DNA from: Conoideocrella luteorostrata
Lineage: Eukaryota > Ascomycota > Sordariomycetes > Hypocreales > Clavicipitaceae
Reading direction: 5' to 3'
Assembly: GCA_032433595.1 (NCBI GenBank)
Contig: JASWJB010000109.1
Coordinates: forward strand, 1 to 64,000
DNA length: 64,000 nt
The translations under genes were made by a program, and so were the position numbers. The notes under the pieces are model-generated. The model worked only from the letters and a program-made list of their open reading frames with translations, was not told the DNA's origin and made no database searches. Below, one piece after another: positions 23,976-36,324 of the stretch (position 1 is the first letter of the stretch; every line of letters starts with the position of its first letter).

Positions 23976-25479
23976 GAACTCCCATCGCGTGGGCAGCTCG
24001 CAACAGATAAAGGCCACGCGCGGACGATAAGGAGAAGAGCAATGGTGTGGGCATCGTGCACATTTAAACGTATGCGGATTTGACAGTAACTCTCTATTTG
24101 TAGCAAGGACTTAAATAGCACGACAGTATCAATAAATGGCTATATTAATATTGTTTTCACCCTTTGTATTAATAAAGAAAAATATAGAAAAGATCAAGTA
24201 ATCTATTGCTTGCAACTGAAGTAAGTAAAGTACGTATGGCTCAATGTATCAACTAAGCAACCTGTTACTGCCCGCCCGACCGTGATGCCACAAGGCCAAA
24301 GGTCTCAGATTGTAGGGGTGTTTATAGGGGATTTGGACAGGACCGTCAGACGAGGAATTCTTCCTCCATCATCTAAGTAACATAGCTCGTCCCATGAATG
24401 CAAAAAAATTTGAACCTCTCCTATCATATCCAACAAAAGGATAGGCTAATAATCACATTAGTAGCAATTACTAGGGGGGTTAACAACCACTATATGGGAT
24501 TAGTAGTGTGCGAACTTAACAGTTTCTCGGGTCAATGCATAAGTATGAAGACGGACTGCTGAAGACATGTTGTCCCCATTTCTGCCCTCCATGAACTGGG
24601 CCTTGACTTGGGGGTGTCAGGCCACGGTGGTGAGTTGGAATTAATCCCGTGACTCATTGCAAGGAAGGAGAACATGGCATCGTGTTCATTACACCACCCT
24701 ACCTAGCATTTTAGAGACTTGAAGGACGCGGTCGGAAAAACAATGTATATGTCTCAGCCGGCGACGTGCAACTTGTTCGGCGAATGAAATGCCGTGAAAC
24801 GTACAGCCTACTAGCCCACATGTGAAATGGGAGTAAAACTATGTCAGATGCTTCATCTCAAGTACGAAAACTAAACATGTGACGGGTTTAGGTTACGCAA
24901 CTGAAACTTGCAAATCTTCTGGATTCCAGAGAGCATGGTCAACCTTTTCCGTAAGGATATCGCGCTAATATGCCCATCAGATAAAGCTGTCTTGACTAGC
25001 CTCAGCATATTACAAAATAGCATGGGCGGTAGTGTTTGTTGAAACTGCTTTAGGCATTTATTATATCGGACAACGAAGCCAAAGTGATCTAATGTAGTAC
25101 AGACACATGCAAAGGGCCGCTTATCAATAAGCTTACTATAAACCTATGCGAGTCGGATTCTTGCAAGAAATGTCGTGTTGAACTGCTGAATTTGGATATG
25201 CGACGCACTTTACCCATCATTTACCATGGTAACGTTTCCATGGCTAATGTCCCTAGCTTTTGGAAATAGTCTTGACAGATTGCGGATAAATTGGACTTGC
25301 CAGTAAAAAGCCGTTAGGTCCCATCATAGGCGGCGGGAGATATCAGTGCGTTTTTCGTCGATAAATCGAGGCAGTTTCATTATACTAGCTTGATCAGCCG
25401 GCAGATGTACACAATGCAATTGCAAAGAGTATGCGATGGACATCGAGCTCGTTAGTAATTTGCTAGTTTGGGATAAAAC
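23976..25479. other. Gene-poor region with one inverted-repeat partner
   Basis: No gene is visible. It contains the 70-bp sequence at 24303-24372 that recurs inverted near 32.9 kb (separate entry). Confidence 0.5.
24303..24372. repeat. Dispersed repeat B, copy 1
   Basis: This segment matches 32883-32955 in inverted orientation, with the shared core GTCTGACG and a CCTATAAA-like motif on the complementary strand. It may be an LTR or MITE end. Confidence 0.75.
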
Positions 25480-25804
25480 TGCTGAGATTAGAGTGGCACC
25501 TTCGGAAATGACAGATGCCTCGTATTAGCTAGAATCATACGATAGCAGAAGATGGTAGCACGATGCAGCGGAACAGAGGCCTGAGGTCACTAAAACACGA
25601 GTCAATGTTCCGGCCGCTGAAGGATCATATAGAAGGCTTATAGTGCTTTTCAGAGGAGATCATTATCACAGTCGTCATCATTGTTATCAGTGTCAGAATT
25701 CATCACTCTTCAGTCTCCTCATCAAATCCGTCTATTCCTGCCGATTTCCACTGTTGTAAATTGCTCCTTTCCCTCACATCTATGTAAAGGCACATAAAGA
25801 AACA
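25480..25804 (+). mobile_element. Solo-LTR-like repeat, family A
   Basis: It starts TGCTGAGATTAGAGTGGC and ends near GCACATAAAGAAACA, about 325 bp. It is closely related over its full length to the copy at 33333-33660. The central part has a TATA-like AT stretch followed by TTTTCAGAGGAGATCATTATCA, as in a U3-R-U5 organisation. The flanking five bases (AAAAC and GAAAC) agree at four positions. Confidence 0.7.
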
Positions 25805-26500
25805 GAAACACCGTCGATCAGAGATGAGAATCTCAACAAGATGGCTTGGCCTTGTAGAGTATGGATGCTAGCATGGCTGGCACAGCTCGCACTGCTGATC
25901 TCGTCTGAAAGTTGAAGGGCAGCGTCGAACCAAACTAAGCCCAATGAGATGTCCGGTTAGTCCTTGCGAGCCTGAGCCGGCTTCTGGAACTATACACAAA
26001 GGTACTCCACGGCTCGTACAATCCGAGCACGAAAAGTCACGAGAACATCATAGTTATCGTACTTGGCATAGGCTACACGCAATCGACCTTTGTCGCCACT
26101 GAGGCTTAGACTCTGTGGTGCTATCAACCCTCGTTGTGACAGTCGGAGGTGTCCGGTTCGAGTCGTGGGAACTACTATTGAAGAATTGCGTGGACTTTCA
26201 TGCGCCCGCGGACTTGGTTTCCAACTGGCAAAGCATGGAGCATATCATATTGGTGGGCTTTGGTAGCAAAGGGAAATTGAGTGGATTCTTTCTTTGGGGC
26301 AGGCTGCTGAAGCAGCAGAGCTACAGCTGCAAGGGAGGCTAAACTGCGGGTAGCTCAAGAAGCCAAAGCTGCCGAGGATAAGCTTAAGAGAAAGCTCAGG
26401 GCAGCCAAGCAGCAAAAGTGGGAGTAACTAAGAGTCTAATTTAAAGACCGCGAGAAGGAGCTAGACAAGGTTTCCCACGATTGATCATCGATGACAAGAT
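25805..26500 (+). pseudogene. Mobile-element debris with an Ala/Lys/Arg-rich tail
   Basis: Fragments around 26295-26470 encode a broken, alanine- and lysine-rich helix (LRVAQEAKAAEDKLKRKL and similar, interrupted by stops), as often found at the C-terminus of fungal pogo-type transposases. It lies directly after a family A repeat. No intact frame remains. Confidence 0.4.
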
Positions 26501-27043
26501 TCCCTTTTGCGCCACTTCGGCGGTGCACACATTCCGGCTACCTTGTATTTCTCAAGTATCCTATGCCAGCGTGCCCGCACAATGTCGAACAGTTCCTGCA
26601 GGGCTCCGAAAAGTATATGCTTTAGCTTATTAAGAATCAGAGAAAACTACGGCATAAAAATCAATTTGCGTCCTACAGAATATTTTTCAAACCAGAGTTT
26701 AAACGACTTGCGAATTCTCTGTTTGTGGTGCTAGATCTAATGTACGGGGAGCTCAAGAGCAGAGCAGCCTCTTCGCGGCAGGGATAATGAATGTCTCCGC
26801 GCTATTTCGAGAGTTGACCTTTTTTTTCTTTTTTTCTTTTTTTTCTCGCTCTATTCAATGTAGTATTTCTTACTTCAAAGGACCCTTAGGTGAAGAGAGT
26901 GTTATCGTAGACAAACCCTCATCACCAAAAGTAAACCGACTAGCTATACAGACATTACATCTAACCATCGTTTAGTTACTCTCCTTGTATTTTAACCTTG
27001 TCTTGACCACAAATGAGTCAATCGGACGTCCAACCCATGCATC
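26501..27043. other. Intergenic, no gene seen
   Basis: A T-rich tract at 26820-26845 lies here. No supported frame is present. Confidence 0.45.
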
Positions 27044-27337
27044 TCAATTCTTTTGCAGCCTAACTCCAAACCTAACGATGTCCAAACAATGGTCGTGCCG
27101 ATCACTGAGGTGGTTCCACATGGCTCCATGAGATTGAAAGCTCCTATGATCTTTGCCGGTCTTGGTTTCGCATTCGAAGCAATACCAAACGTGCCCGTGG
27201 GTATCTGGTCTTCCGAGATCGTGCGGTCGTTGAATGAACGATAAATGGTGTACCCCGCGAAGGTGCTCGATAACCTCACCGAGGTTAAAGTACTTGTCTT
27301 CACAGAACGAGTCTTTACAACCATATAATAGCGCCAT
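27044..27337 (-). CDS. Small protein with two C2H2-type zinc fingers
   Basis: A 97-residue single-exon frame. Finger-like units are C-x4-C..H-x4-H in CKDSFCED..EHLRGVHH and C-x2-C..H-x4-H in WYCFECETKT..MWNHLSDRHDHC. Spacings are looser than in classical C2H2 fingers but all ligands are present twice. Small proteins of this type are common in fungal genomes and are presumed to bind nucleic acid. A TATAAATAAG motif on the minus strand lies about 245 bp upstream. Confidence 0.55.
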   Translation of the reverse strand: MALLYGCKDSFCEDKYFNLGEVIEHLRGVHHLSFIQRPHDLGRPDTHGHVWYCFECETKTGKDHRSFQSHGAMWNHLSDRHDHCLDIVRFGVRLQKN

Positions 27338-28723
27338 GCTTAAGCTTTTTATTCAAAAAGCTCAAAATTGCGTGAAGTAGACTGCGTGGAGAATTTTTGT
27401 ATATGTATGTGATGCGTTATATGCCTTCATGAGCATTCAAGAGCAACTTGCAACTGCGAAAATCAGCAGCAGTAGTAGATGGATTCAAATGAATAGATTG
27501 ATGGTACCTTAAGATGATGATTTAATTGATTGATAAAGATGGTTCTTTCCTTCCTGAAGAGCCCTGAAAGCCTCTTATTTATAGCACCTTTCTTCCCTCC
27601 ATCGATATCTACGGCCTTCCATGCACTGCCTCGTTATCTGAGGTCGCCTCACTTTCCGGGTCACTGTCTCCCTCTCACAGCCTCACTGTCTGACTCACTA
27701 TGACAGCCTCACCTGTTGGATAGAACACTAGGAGACGCCGAAGACTAGAGAATGCCGGCGGAGAAGCCAGCGATATATAACGAGGGTAGTGATCGTGACT
27801 ATGACCAGCGCGCCGAGCTGGCCTGCGATTGGCAGGCCATAATTTGGAAAGTTAAGTGCACTCGGATCCTAAGACGTTGATAACTGTTCTGCTGCGTCCT
27901 CACGTCTAGGTCGAGGTTTACGATATTGACGAATTTTGCTCACTTCGGGGGGGATGGCAGCTGCAATATCGATAAGCGCATTAAAAATTGAGAAATGAAT
28001 CCACGGGAGGCAGACAGAGATGGGCGCCCTGGGCCCAGGTTGTGCAACAAGAAGTGCCGCCACAAACAGGACCAATCAAAGTTGATAACACAGCGGAGTC
28101 ACACAGCAGCTTGCCCTGCTGCGCGAACTGGCCGTCATCAACGCGGCGTGCACGGTTCACGATTTAAGACTGCCAAAAAATCCTAACCCTCCTTCTTCAA
28201 TTTCCCGGCTTGGCTTCTGGGTCCTTGCCCATGCTGATAGCCGACAGTAAGTGGAAAAAAAAACACGTCGATCATACCAGGAGTTGGAGTGGAGCAGCCA
28301 CTTACGACACTAATTACTTGACAATGTTTGCCTAACCCCACCACCACCAAGGCTCCTCGATTGAACTCAGGAAAAAGGCCTGACCCGCTTCGGGATATGC
28401 GTTGGTTCGCGGCCCGGGGCTTACGCTCCGCCCCCAGTGATGACCCAATATTAGGCTCTGCCGTCGCTCCTGCTAGGTGGTTGGTAACCATTCCCTTTCA
28501 TCCTTCCCGATCGCCGAGTCGTGAAACTGTCATCGCCACCGTAGCGACTGGTTTGCCTTTGATTGTAGCGAGGAAGCAGAGCGTCTGCCTGCCCGCCCCG
28601 GAGGCATTTCGCCTGCGCACTCGCCAGCAGGTCGTGCGACACGGTTAAATCATATACTACCAACACCGCAATACTGGAAGGTTAATCGAAAATCCCTAGT
28701 CGCGGTAAATCTCAACCATCGCC
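27338..28723. other. Intergenic, mostly the upstream region of the phosphorylase-like gene
   Basis: Short frames on both strands show no domain. A run of TCACTGTC/CTCAC-type imperfect repeats lies at 27650-27715. Confidence 0.45.
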
Positions 28724-31700
28724 ATGTCGAGCCTTAAGCAGAAACGGGATGCTGGCGATTACACGGTTGGTTGGATTTGCGCCATAGATACGGAATATGT
28801 CGCCGCGCAAGTCTTCCTTGATGAGCTGTACGACATACCAGAGCACATGTCACCTTACGACAATAACGACTACACCCTTGGCAGAATCGGGAGCCACAAT
28901 GTAGTTATCGCCACCCTTCCTGGAGGAGAATATGGTGTCTCTTCCGGTTCAGGCGTTGCAAGAGATTTACTGCATAGCTTTCCTAACGTCAGGATCGGCC
29001 TTATGGTTGGCATCGGCGGCGGAGCTCCCAGCCAGATGCATGACATTCGCTTAGGCGACGTCGTGGTCAGCACGCCCAACAATGAGCATGGCGGTGTGGT
29101 TCAGTATTCTTATGGCGAGACAATTAAAGGTCAAAGTTTAATTACCACTGGCTTTCTAGACCAACCACCAAAACTTCTACGCGCTGCTGTAAGCGGACTT
29201 AGGACTAAATATAAGATGGAAGGTCATCGGCTCAAAGAGACTATTAATCACATTATCGCAGACAAGCCAAGGTTACAGAAGAAGTATAGGCGGCCATCAC
29301 GAAGCAGCGATAGGCTGTATCAAAGAGATATTGTCCATTCAGAAAACAATAAAGAATCCTGTGAAGCATGCTGCGGGAGCGAACCATCTAACTTAGTAGG
29401 GCGCTCCCCACGGACCGAAGACGAAGACGATCCGGCTATTCATTATGGCTTAATTGCCTCCGCATACAGTCTTATAAAGGACGCCAATACTCGGGATAGA
29501 CTTGCAGCAAAGAATGATATCCTTTGTTTTGAGATGGAAGCGGCAGGGTTAATGTTCTGGTTCCCATGCTTAGTTATCCGCGGTATTTGCGACTACGCAG
29601 ATTCACACAAAAATAAGCAATGGCAAGGGTATGCAGCGATGACGGCAGCCGCATATGCAAAGGACCTTCTGCACCAAATCCCCACAAACAGTGTGAAGGC
29701 TGCGAAGAAGATCGTTGACATTATGGCCGGTAATAAAAGTCTCAAAATTACCTCCGCAACTTGTGCTTACTAACCTCATGAAGATGCCAAAAAGTTGACG
29801 GAAGAAGTCAAAGAACAATGCCAAGAGGCACTCGAGGCAACGCTAAAGGACCACCCAGAACGCGCACGCGTCTGGCAAAAAGAAGATGATGAAGAAAATG
29901 TCTCGGACAAAGAATATCTATCAGAGCAGACTTCGTCAGATCGACACACGTGGAAAACTACCGATGCGACCACAGTTCCCACTTCGGTAGAGCCTGAACC
30001 GCCAGCACCTGTGGCAGATCAAATTGTCGAGAATTCATTGCAATTGCTCACTCCGTCTACTGTCGCTAGGATCGACGAGAGGGTAGATCAGTGTGATGCG
30101 GAGACGACCTGTTCCGTTGACTCCAATCCAAATGACCGAAAGCTATCTTATATTCAAGCTTTCAGAGACGAGCTAGTCAAAGATGCACCTATTTCAAAAC
30201 TCCCCGATACCAATATGCATCATGTTTTGAAAGCTTTTGCTTGGAAGCTACACCGAGAAAGCTCCGACCCTTTCCAATGGGGTGCAGCCGTCGATATTTA
30301 TTGTAATCTAGAGTGGGTGTGACTCAAGCCACTGGCGAATTCTGTCTAATTTTATGTGTCTAGACCATTGATGAAGCTGTTAAATCCTAACAGCTTTTAC
30401 CGATCCGAAGAATCCGGTAGTGAACACGAAGATGAAAATGTTGAGCAGGACGGTCCGTCGCGGCCGGCATTTCGGAAGAACCAAGACGATATTGCCAATT
30501 GGGCCGCCGCCGTTGATCCAGACAAAATCCCGGATTACAATCTGGTTGATGACGACCCAGTCTCAGACACAGCCCTCCCTCAGTTGCAAGAATACGAGAA
30601 GCTCGTTCGAGACTCAGATGCTTATCACTGGCTTCTGTCAGAGATACGTCAACATTGTCAGCTTGAATTTGGAGATCCTAACTTGATGCTCAGCATCAGT
30701 GAGACAGTTCGAAACAGACTCCGAGCTCATGAGTCTCTACGGAAGATGAGCCGACGAATGGCGCTCCCATTTGTCAAGATGACTTTCCAACTCGATTGGG
30801 ATCCAAAAGACTTTATTTACAAGCAGGGGCTTAATCATCCTTTCGTCGGGGCCTTAGAGAATGTCTACTGTTTAACAGGCTCTTTTAACAAAGTCCAGGC
30901 TGCAACCGTAAAAGAGTACATTTTTCAGACTTGGCCAATAACTGGAGGGCCTATTTTTCATTTGTTGCAAGAACTTATCACTCTCCCTAAAGGCAGAGAA
31001 TGCTCATGTGAGGCCTGATACAATGATCTCACAAAGGTTACGATACTGACGCCAGAACCTCCAGATCTACTGCCAATGCCCAAAATGCAGCAACTCAACA
31101 AAACCGGTCTACAAGCCTCTATGCGCAGGCCAGAACTCACAGCATGTATTTCTTCATCCTCTTTGTGCTCTATAACTGCCACTGGAGATAGATACTTTGT
31201 ATCCGAGATTGCCGAACAAGTCGGATGGCTGGCATCAGCCATGCGGTCAGCCTCAAAAAGCAAAGGCATAGTAACCTGCTCCCCTCGCCTTACACAATTT
31301 AAGTTTGGAGAAAATACTCAAGAGCTTCGCGGAACAATGGCAACGGGGTTTTGCCTCATGGTATTCGACTTGGGAAAGGAGCAAGAAATTTGCACTACAA
31401 GTCGTGAATTCTGCCGCTCTTCACAATTTCGCAGCCACACTTTAGTCAGTGGTTACCCCATACATCCAGGACTAGTTATCACCGATGAGATGGTACACGC
31501 AGCGAACCCTGACACAGAGGACGAGACACAGAATTCAACAACTCAAGTCGATGAACATATGGACCATGGCGATTCTCGCCGGATCTCCTTAAATTCTCAA
31601 TCTCATCATAACTTGTTTGCCCAACATACAATGAAAGCGAAGCTATACAGATGGTTTGTAGTATTCTTGTACCTTGTAGGATTAAGAGAGCAGGATGTCC

Positions 31701-32814
31701 CAGTTGGCCACAAACGGATAAGATGGAAAAACGTAAGTACCTGAATCGCAGATTTGCTGTTTTATATTTATTAATTGTCACAGAAACGCGGCAGAGAGAT
31801 CTATGATGACTACGTGGAGCATGAGTCTGGCGCGCTGCAAGTGCTACAAGACTATTTGAACTTATCAGCCTATCGATCGAAGACCCAACATGGCCAAAGT
31901 CATAATTCGGCGTGTAATGTTGCTCCCGGCTCCTCCAACAATTTGGTGGAAGAGAATCCCAGTGGATCTAGAGATATTGCTGGGGAGGAACTCGCATCTC
32001 GACATAGAGATGCCAATAACAATGGATTTCAGGAGGACCTCGAAATGTGTGAGTTGACTCCGAAGACTCTTCATATTATGTCTTGTATGGAGGGAGGGCG
32101 ATATGCGGTCGATCTCAGTCAAGAACAGATTGCACATGTCGTAAATGACCAGCAACTCTTCCGCATATTGCGGGATAGTTATCAGAAACAGAAGGGAGGC
32201 TTAAGATCAAATTGGTCGTTGAGGACCATAAACAGCATTCATTTCATGAAGGTAAGATATTCTTCATGTCTAAAATAACGTCTTACGAAAATATTTTCTG
32301 CTAATATAAAGCCTAGTTCGTGTATGGAGGCTCTAGATATATTGATGTGAGGTGTCATGACGCCATTTGTGAGCTTGGCAAAATATGTAACTGTCTCCCT
32401 CCAACTAACCGTGTCCGCCCTGAGGGAACGGAGTACGAATGCAGTCCTATCCCATCTAGGTTGTCACCACCTGTTGGACCTCGGCTTATGATGGACTTTT
32501 TCACTCATCCTGACGATATAGAGTCAGGTTCAACGCTCGTCTTGCGGCAACTACCAAAGAGGACATGTGGAGAGCTTCAAACACAATATTCAGAAACGAT
32601 TGAGGCATGGGGAATATATTTCAAAGAAGATTGGGACTGGAAAAAAATCTGGTGGATACTTGGCATTGGCTTTTTTCCACCAAGCTTGTTGTTCGGTATA
32701 TTATGGGGAATCTTGAAGCAAGACATGCAAGGTGCGTTTGGAATAGCAAGTTGGTGGATGACGGGAGCTACAATAGTTGTCGGTATAGTCGGAACAAATG
32801 CCTGGCGTATTTAG
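28724..32814 (+). CDS. Nucleoside-phosphorylase-domain NLR-like protein with C-terminal membrane helices
   Basis: Exons 28724-29729, 29784-30318, 30364-31007, 31065-31732, 31784-32251 and 32317-32814 join in frame to 1,272 residues. The first 335 residues are a PNP/UDP phosphorylase-like domain: GDYTVGWICAIDTEYVAA, LMVGIGGGAPS, LGDVVVS and CFEMEAAGL carry the fold's phosphate- and nucleoside-binding positions. An acidic linker follows. The remainder matches a widespread fungal domain of unknown function (DAYHWLLSEIR, WDPKDF, TATGD..SEIAEQVGWLASA, SGYPI, REIYDDYVE) and ends in two membrane helices (IWWILGIGFFPPSLLFGILW and a second near the C-terminus). PNP domains occur at the N-terminus of many fungal NLR-type receptors, and enzymes of this fold cleave nucleotides in microbial immunity. 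No NACHT or NB-ARC domain is present. The donors at 30319 (GTGACT) and 29730 (GTAATA) are weak but needed for the frame. Confidence 0.75.
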
Positions 32815-33332
32815 ATCATTGTGTTGGCATTGACAGGAAAGGTTTAAATTTGGTTGCATTGATGGCAGGAGCTGTGTTACAATGATGATGGAGGAGGAAT
32901 TCCTCGTCTGACGACCCTGTCCAAATCCCCCTATAAATCCCCCTACAATCTGAGACGCCCTAGTCCCGGATCCCTGTCTCGGGCCCAGAGGCCACGTAAC
33001 CTTTCTCTCACTGCCCTTGCATTCACATATCCACCCACACACACGCGGAATCTAACATATACATCAAATATGGCTTGCAGAGCCTTTTTCCATGAGCGAA
33101 CAACACGATTATCCTGTAGTGTTGTGCGCAAAGCTTCACCAGCCTATTTCCTGACTGTTTGTCACTTATTGCTTAGGTGCGCAGCAAGCAATGCTTACTC
33201 GACTGCCGTTGATTCCTCTGCCTGCTGTTCACTGGTCGCCATAGTTTGTCTGCTCATTGAGCGTCCACCCTTATTCCGGGGTGATGGGCTTGTCCAGTAA
33301 GTGTAGATGATGGTCGGCGGCTCTGCTCTAGT
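32815..33332. other. Intergenic, with repeat B copy 2
   Basis: The 3' flank of the phosphorylase-like gene. Apart from repeat B at 32883-32955, nothing is supported. Confidence 0.5.
32883..32955. repeat. Dispersed repeat B, copy 2 (inverted to copy 1)
   Basis: Matches 24303-24372 on the opposite strand, with most differences being single transitions or one-base gaps in C-runs. It begins about 70 bp after the stop codon of the phosphorylase-like gene. Confidence 0.75.
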
Positions 33333-33660
33333 TGCTGAGATTAGAGTGGCTCCTTCGGAATTGACCAAGGCCTCGTATTAGCTAGATTTGTACGATAGTG
33401 GAAGCAGGTGGCAGGATGCCAAGGAACATAGGCTTAAAGCCACTAAGTTCAAGGGAATGTTCCCGTTTCTGAAGGCCAATATATGAGGAAATATAGTGCC
33501 TTTCAGAAGAGGAGTCATCATCGAAGAATTAAGCATCACAATCAATCACTTCTCAGTCTCTTCATCAAATCCATCTCTTTGATTCAATCTCTTTAGCCCT
33601 GTCGATTACCACTGTTGCAAATTGCTACCTTACACCTATGTAAAGGCACATAACACAACA
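33333..33660 (+). mobile_element. Solo-LTR-like repeat, family A
   Basis: 328 bp from TGCTGAGATTAGAGTGGC to GCACATAACACAACA, the best preserved family A copy. An internal AT-rich TATA-like stretch precedes GCCTTTCAGAAGAGGAGTCA. No 5-bp target duplication is visible. Confidence 0.75.
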
Positions 33661-34200
33661 AATAGAGACTCCTACTCTGGCGGGTTGCGACCTCCAACCG
33701 CTCCCTCACCTGTTTCAACTCCTCCTTCGTGTCTGCTACTTCCTGTTGCAAATCACGAATCGCCTTGCATAGCTGCTGCTCCTGTTCGGGTTGTCGTTTC
33801 TTCCATTGCTGCATAAACTCTGTTTAATCCGTCGACGCGGCTTTCAATTCCTTCAACTCTTCTAGCACCCTAAGGAGCATCGGCTAGCTAGCAAGGAGCT
33901 GCTGTAGCAAAACGGTTTCCCAGAATGCGATCCACGACTCCGAATCTTAAAAAGGAGAAATTTGCCGCGGAAAAGAGGCTGCTGGACGAGGTAGGCAAGT
34001 TTACAAAGAGACTAGATTCAGCACTCCCTGGCAAGCATACCAAACAGATACACGCCAGCCAAAAAAAGTACGGGCGGCCATCACGAAGCAGCGGCTTAGA
34101 AGCGGCTCAGGAGTCGCTCATGAACCGCACAGGGAGCCGTAATGGGAGCTCCCTGTGGCTCCCTGAGCGGCACCTGATTTTCGCCTGAGCTGGTGTGGCT
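33661..34200. pseudogene. Retroelement debris, including a LINE RNase H-like fragment
   Basis: 33925-34060 (plus) encodes RLDSALPGKHT and flanking residues typical of the region between reverse transcriptase and the C-terminal zinc motif of fungal Tad-type LINEs, then breaks off. On the minus strand, 33593-33814 encodes a coiled-coil-like QQLCKAIRDLQQEVADTKEE stretch. A 21-bp block at 34073-34093 is identical to part of the phosphorylase-like gene. Confidence 0.5.
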
Positions 34201-35002
34201 AAAAGCGGCGATGCCAAGCGTCGTGACGCACGTGGAATAACACATTATGTCAAGTTTATAGCTTATTCTGTTCAGAGATTATACCTCCTTCACCTGGTTT
34301 CGAGCCTCTGATCTATGGCTCGACGCCTACAGAACGTGACTTCGACATGTCGCAAGACCCATTCGTAATAAGAGATTGCCCAAAAGTCACCAAGCTTTGC
34401 ACACTCCAGGCACATCCAACCATGCTACGATTTATTGTCCTTTGCCGGATAATATCGTTTATGTGCGGCAAATGTGTAGACGATCATGTATAGACCGCGA
34501 GCAAAATAACGAGCTCCATGTCCTTGAAATGTTCAGCTGAACGTCATCTATTATTGCAAGCTACTAGAAGCTTGTTTCTCAATATCTATTATGCTATCAG
34601 GGCTAGTTACTACTACGCTATTAAACTAGGGGAATAGAAAGACACAACAAAGCTATAGCTCAGGACTTCCTTAACTATATATGCAAGAGATAGATTTCAT
34701 CCTAGAGCACATCGTGGATATATTAGCAGTAGTTTAAGTAGCTTTTACGAGCATAATCGGCCAGTTCTTTAACAGAAATAACAACAACGAAGTACAAAAA
34801 GGTATGTCTTGACATCGAAACCGTCTATAGCTAGTCTAAACCTGCTGACCTCGTAATAAAGCGGCACGGCACAGTTTTAGTTACAAGATGGAGTTTACGG
34901 TCACCGCGCCCGTCTGTCCGCTAGCCACCAGAGCACATTACGACTTTCCCACCCACGTCTGAGCGTAGCTTGACATGCTGAGATGGACTGGTAATTTAAA
35001 AT
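34201..35002. other. Intergenic, no gene seen
   Basis: No frame, repeat or RNA gene could be supported. Confidence 0.5.
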
Positions 35003-35973
35003 CTAGTTGAAAATGCGCCCTAGAAACGACTTCTTTCTAGACTGTGACGGATGGGCCGCGGGCGGTTTGACTTGCATTCCACGGACCCTCCACAATAGTC
35101 CCAGCAGGCTGGCAACAACCACCTCCTCTGTCACAGAACTATCATTTGAAAGGTCTACCGGCAACAGCAGGATCCCTTCACTGTGGCATAGGGATAATGA
35201 AGGACTTTGACTAATGTTATGGTATATCGCTCTAATATGGTCGGGCTCTGGACGTGAGTCTTTGCTATTCTCTCCCTTAGCAGGATTGATTTCCACGAGA
35301 GTGTATCTCAATGGGCCGCTTTCTAGCGGATGGATCTGCCATTGTAGCTTCTTTGTTGCGTCACAAGCCGAGAAGGTGAAGAAGGGGTGCCGAGTAGTCC
35401 CGGCACTCGAGATAGTGTCCAGGATGGGGAAGGAGGCGAAAATATCAGTGTCCTTATCGACAGCCAACTTATAATCATCAGTTGAGCTCGGCAGGGAACT
35501 GTTTCTGTATTAATTCTTGGTTCTTGATTCTGTAGTAGAGTTTCTCACATGACCGCGTTTTGACCCTGGCTTCCCTCTGGCAGGCTTCGCAATGCCACAA
35601 CAACCTCGTTAGCATTAACATGGGCATTAGCAGCGTACTGCGCCTCATTGTCTTCTAAACTCATTGGAGGCTTTTTCATAGTCCCAAGTCGAGTCATGAA
35701 AAGACGGCTCCCCATGAGAGCGTCGCCAATAATGTCGCTTCCACCCATCGGAGCATAACCAATGGCATGCTTATACTCAGAGGTCACATTGTAGACTCTG
35801 ATGTGAAACTCTGAGTTCCTGTGAGCAGGGATATGCAACACCCGCGATAGGTGAGCAGGTGTTGCCGACGGATTTCGGACAAGGCCCTTGTCGAGAAGCC
35901 CGGCAGTACTTCTCTCTTGCTGCTTAGCCGAACTCAAGTTTTCGTAGCCTTGGGCGCCTGCGAATGCGGACAT
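35003..35973 (-). CDS. Conserved-looking protein of unknown function, two exons
   Basis: Exon 1 (35973-35549) and exon 2 (35498-35003), separated by a 50-bp GTGAGA...ACAG intron, join in frame to 306 residues. There is no signal peptide or membrane helix. The central part contains KLQWQIHPLESGPLRYTLVE and, near the end, EGILLLP and TEEVVVASLLGLLWRVRG, a beta-strand plus final helix arrangement that recalls fungal proteins with tubby- or LURP-like C-terminal folds. That likeness is weak. The intact splice and frame argue that it is a real, functional gene. Confidence 0.6.
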
Positions 35974-36117
35974 GATCAAAACTAAGTGGATGAGCGACGA
36001 TGCGTGTGTGGTAAGGACAGTGGAATGGTAAAGCTCCTAAACCCAGCACATATAGATATATTAAACAGATAAATAGCGCATTTTTTACAGATACGGAAAC
36101 CTCCGAACCAACGTAAG

Positions 36118-36324
36118 TGTTGGAATCTTGCCGCCAAGCACACAATAAGAGCACGGAGCGAGTCACGTGGCCACCCTTCGGCCACCCTATTTATACGAGC
36201 ATCTTGAGCCTCGTATCCTGACTTGTTTTTCCCCTCTTAGATAGACATAGATTATTATTGAATATATTGTATTTTGATGCATTTGATCTAGATCAACTTG
36301 CACAGCACCCCTGTGTAGCCCACA
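36118..36324. mobile_element. Solo LTR, family C (copy 1)
   Basis: 207 bp starting TGTTGGAATC and ending TAGCCCACA. It is flanked on both sides by GTAAG (36113-36117 and 36325-36329), a perfect 5-bp target-site duplication. It contains TATTTATA and TTAGATAGACATAG. It is about 80 percent similar to the copy at 36946. The short TGTTGGAA start is typical of Copia-type LTRs. Confidence 0.9.
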
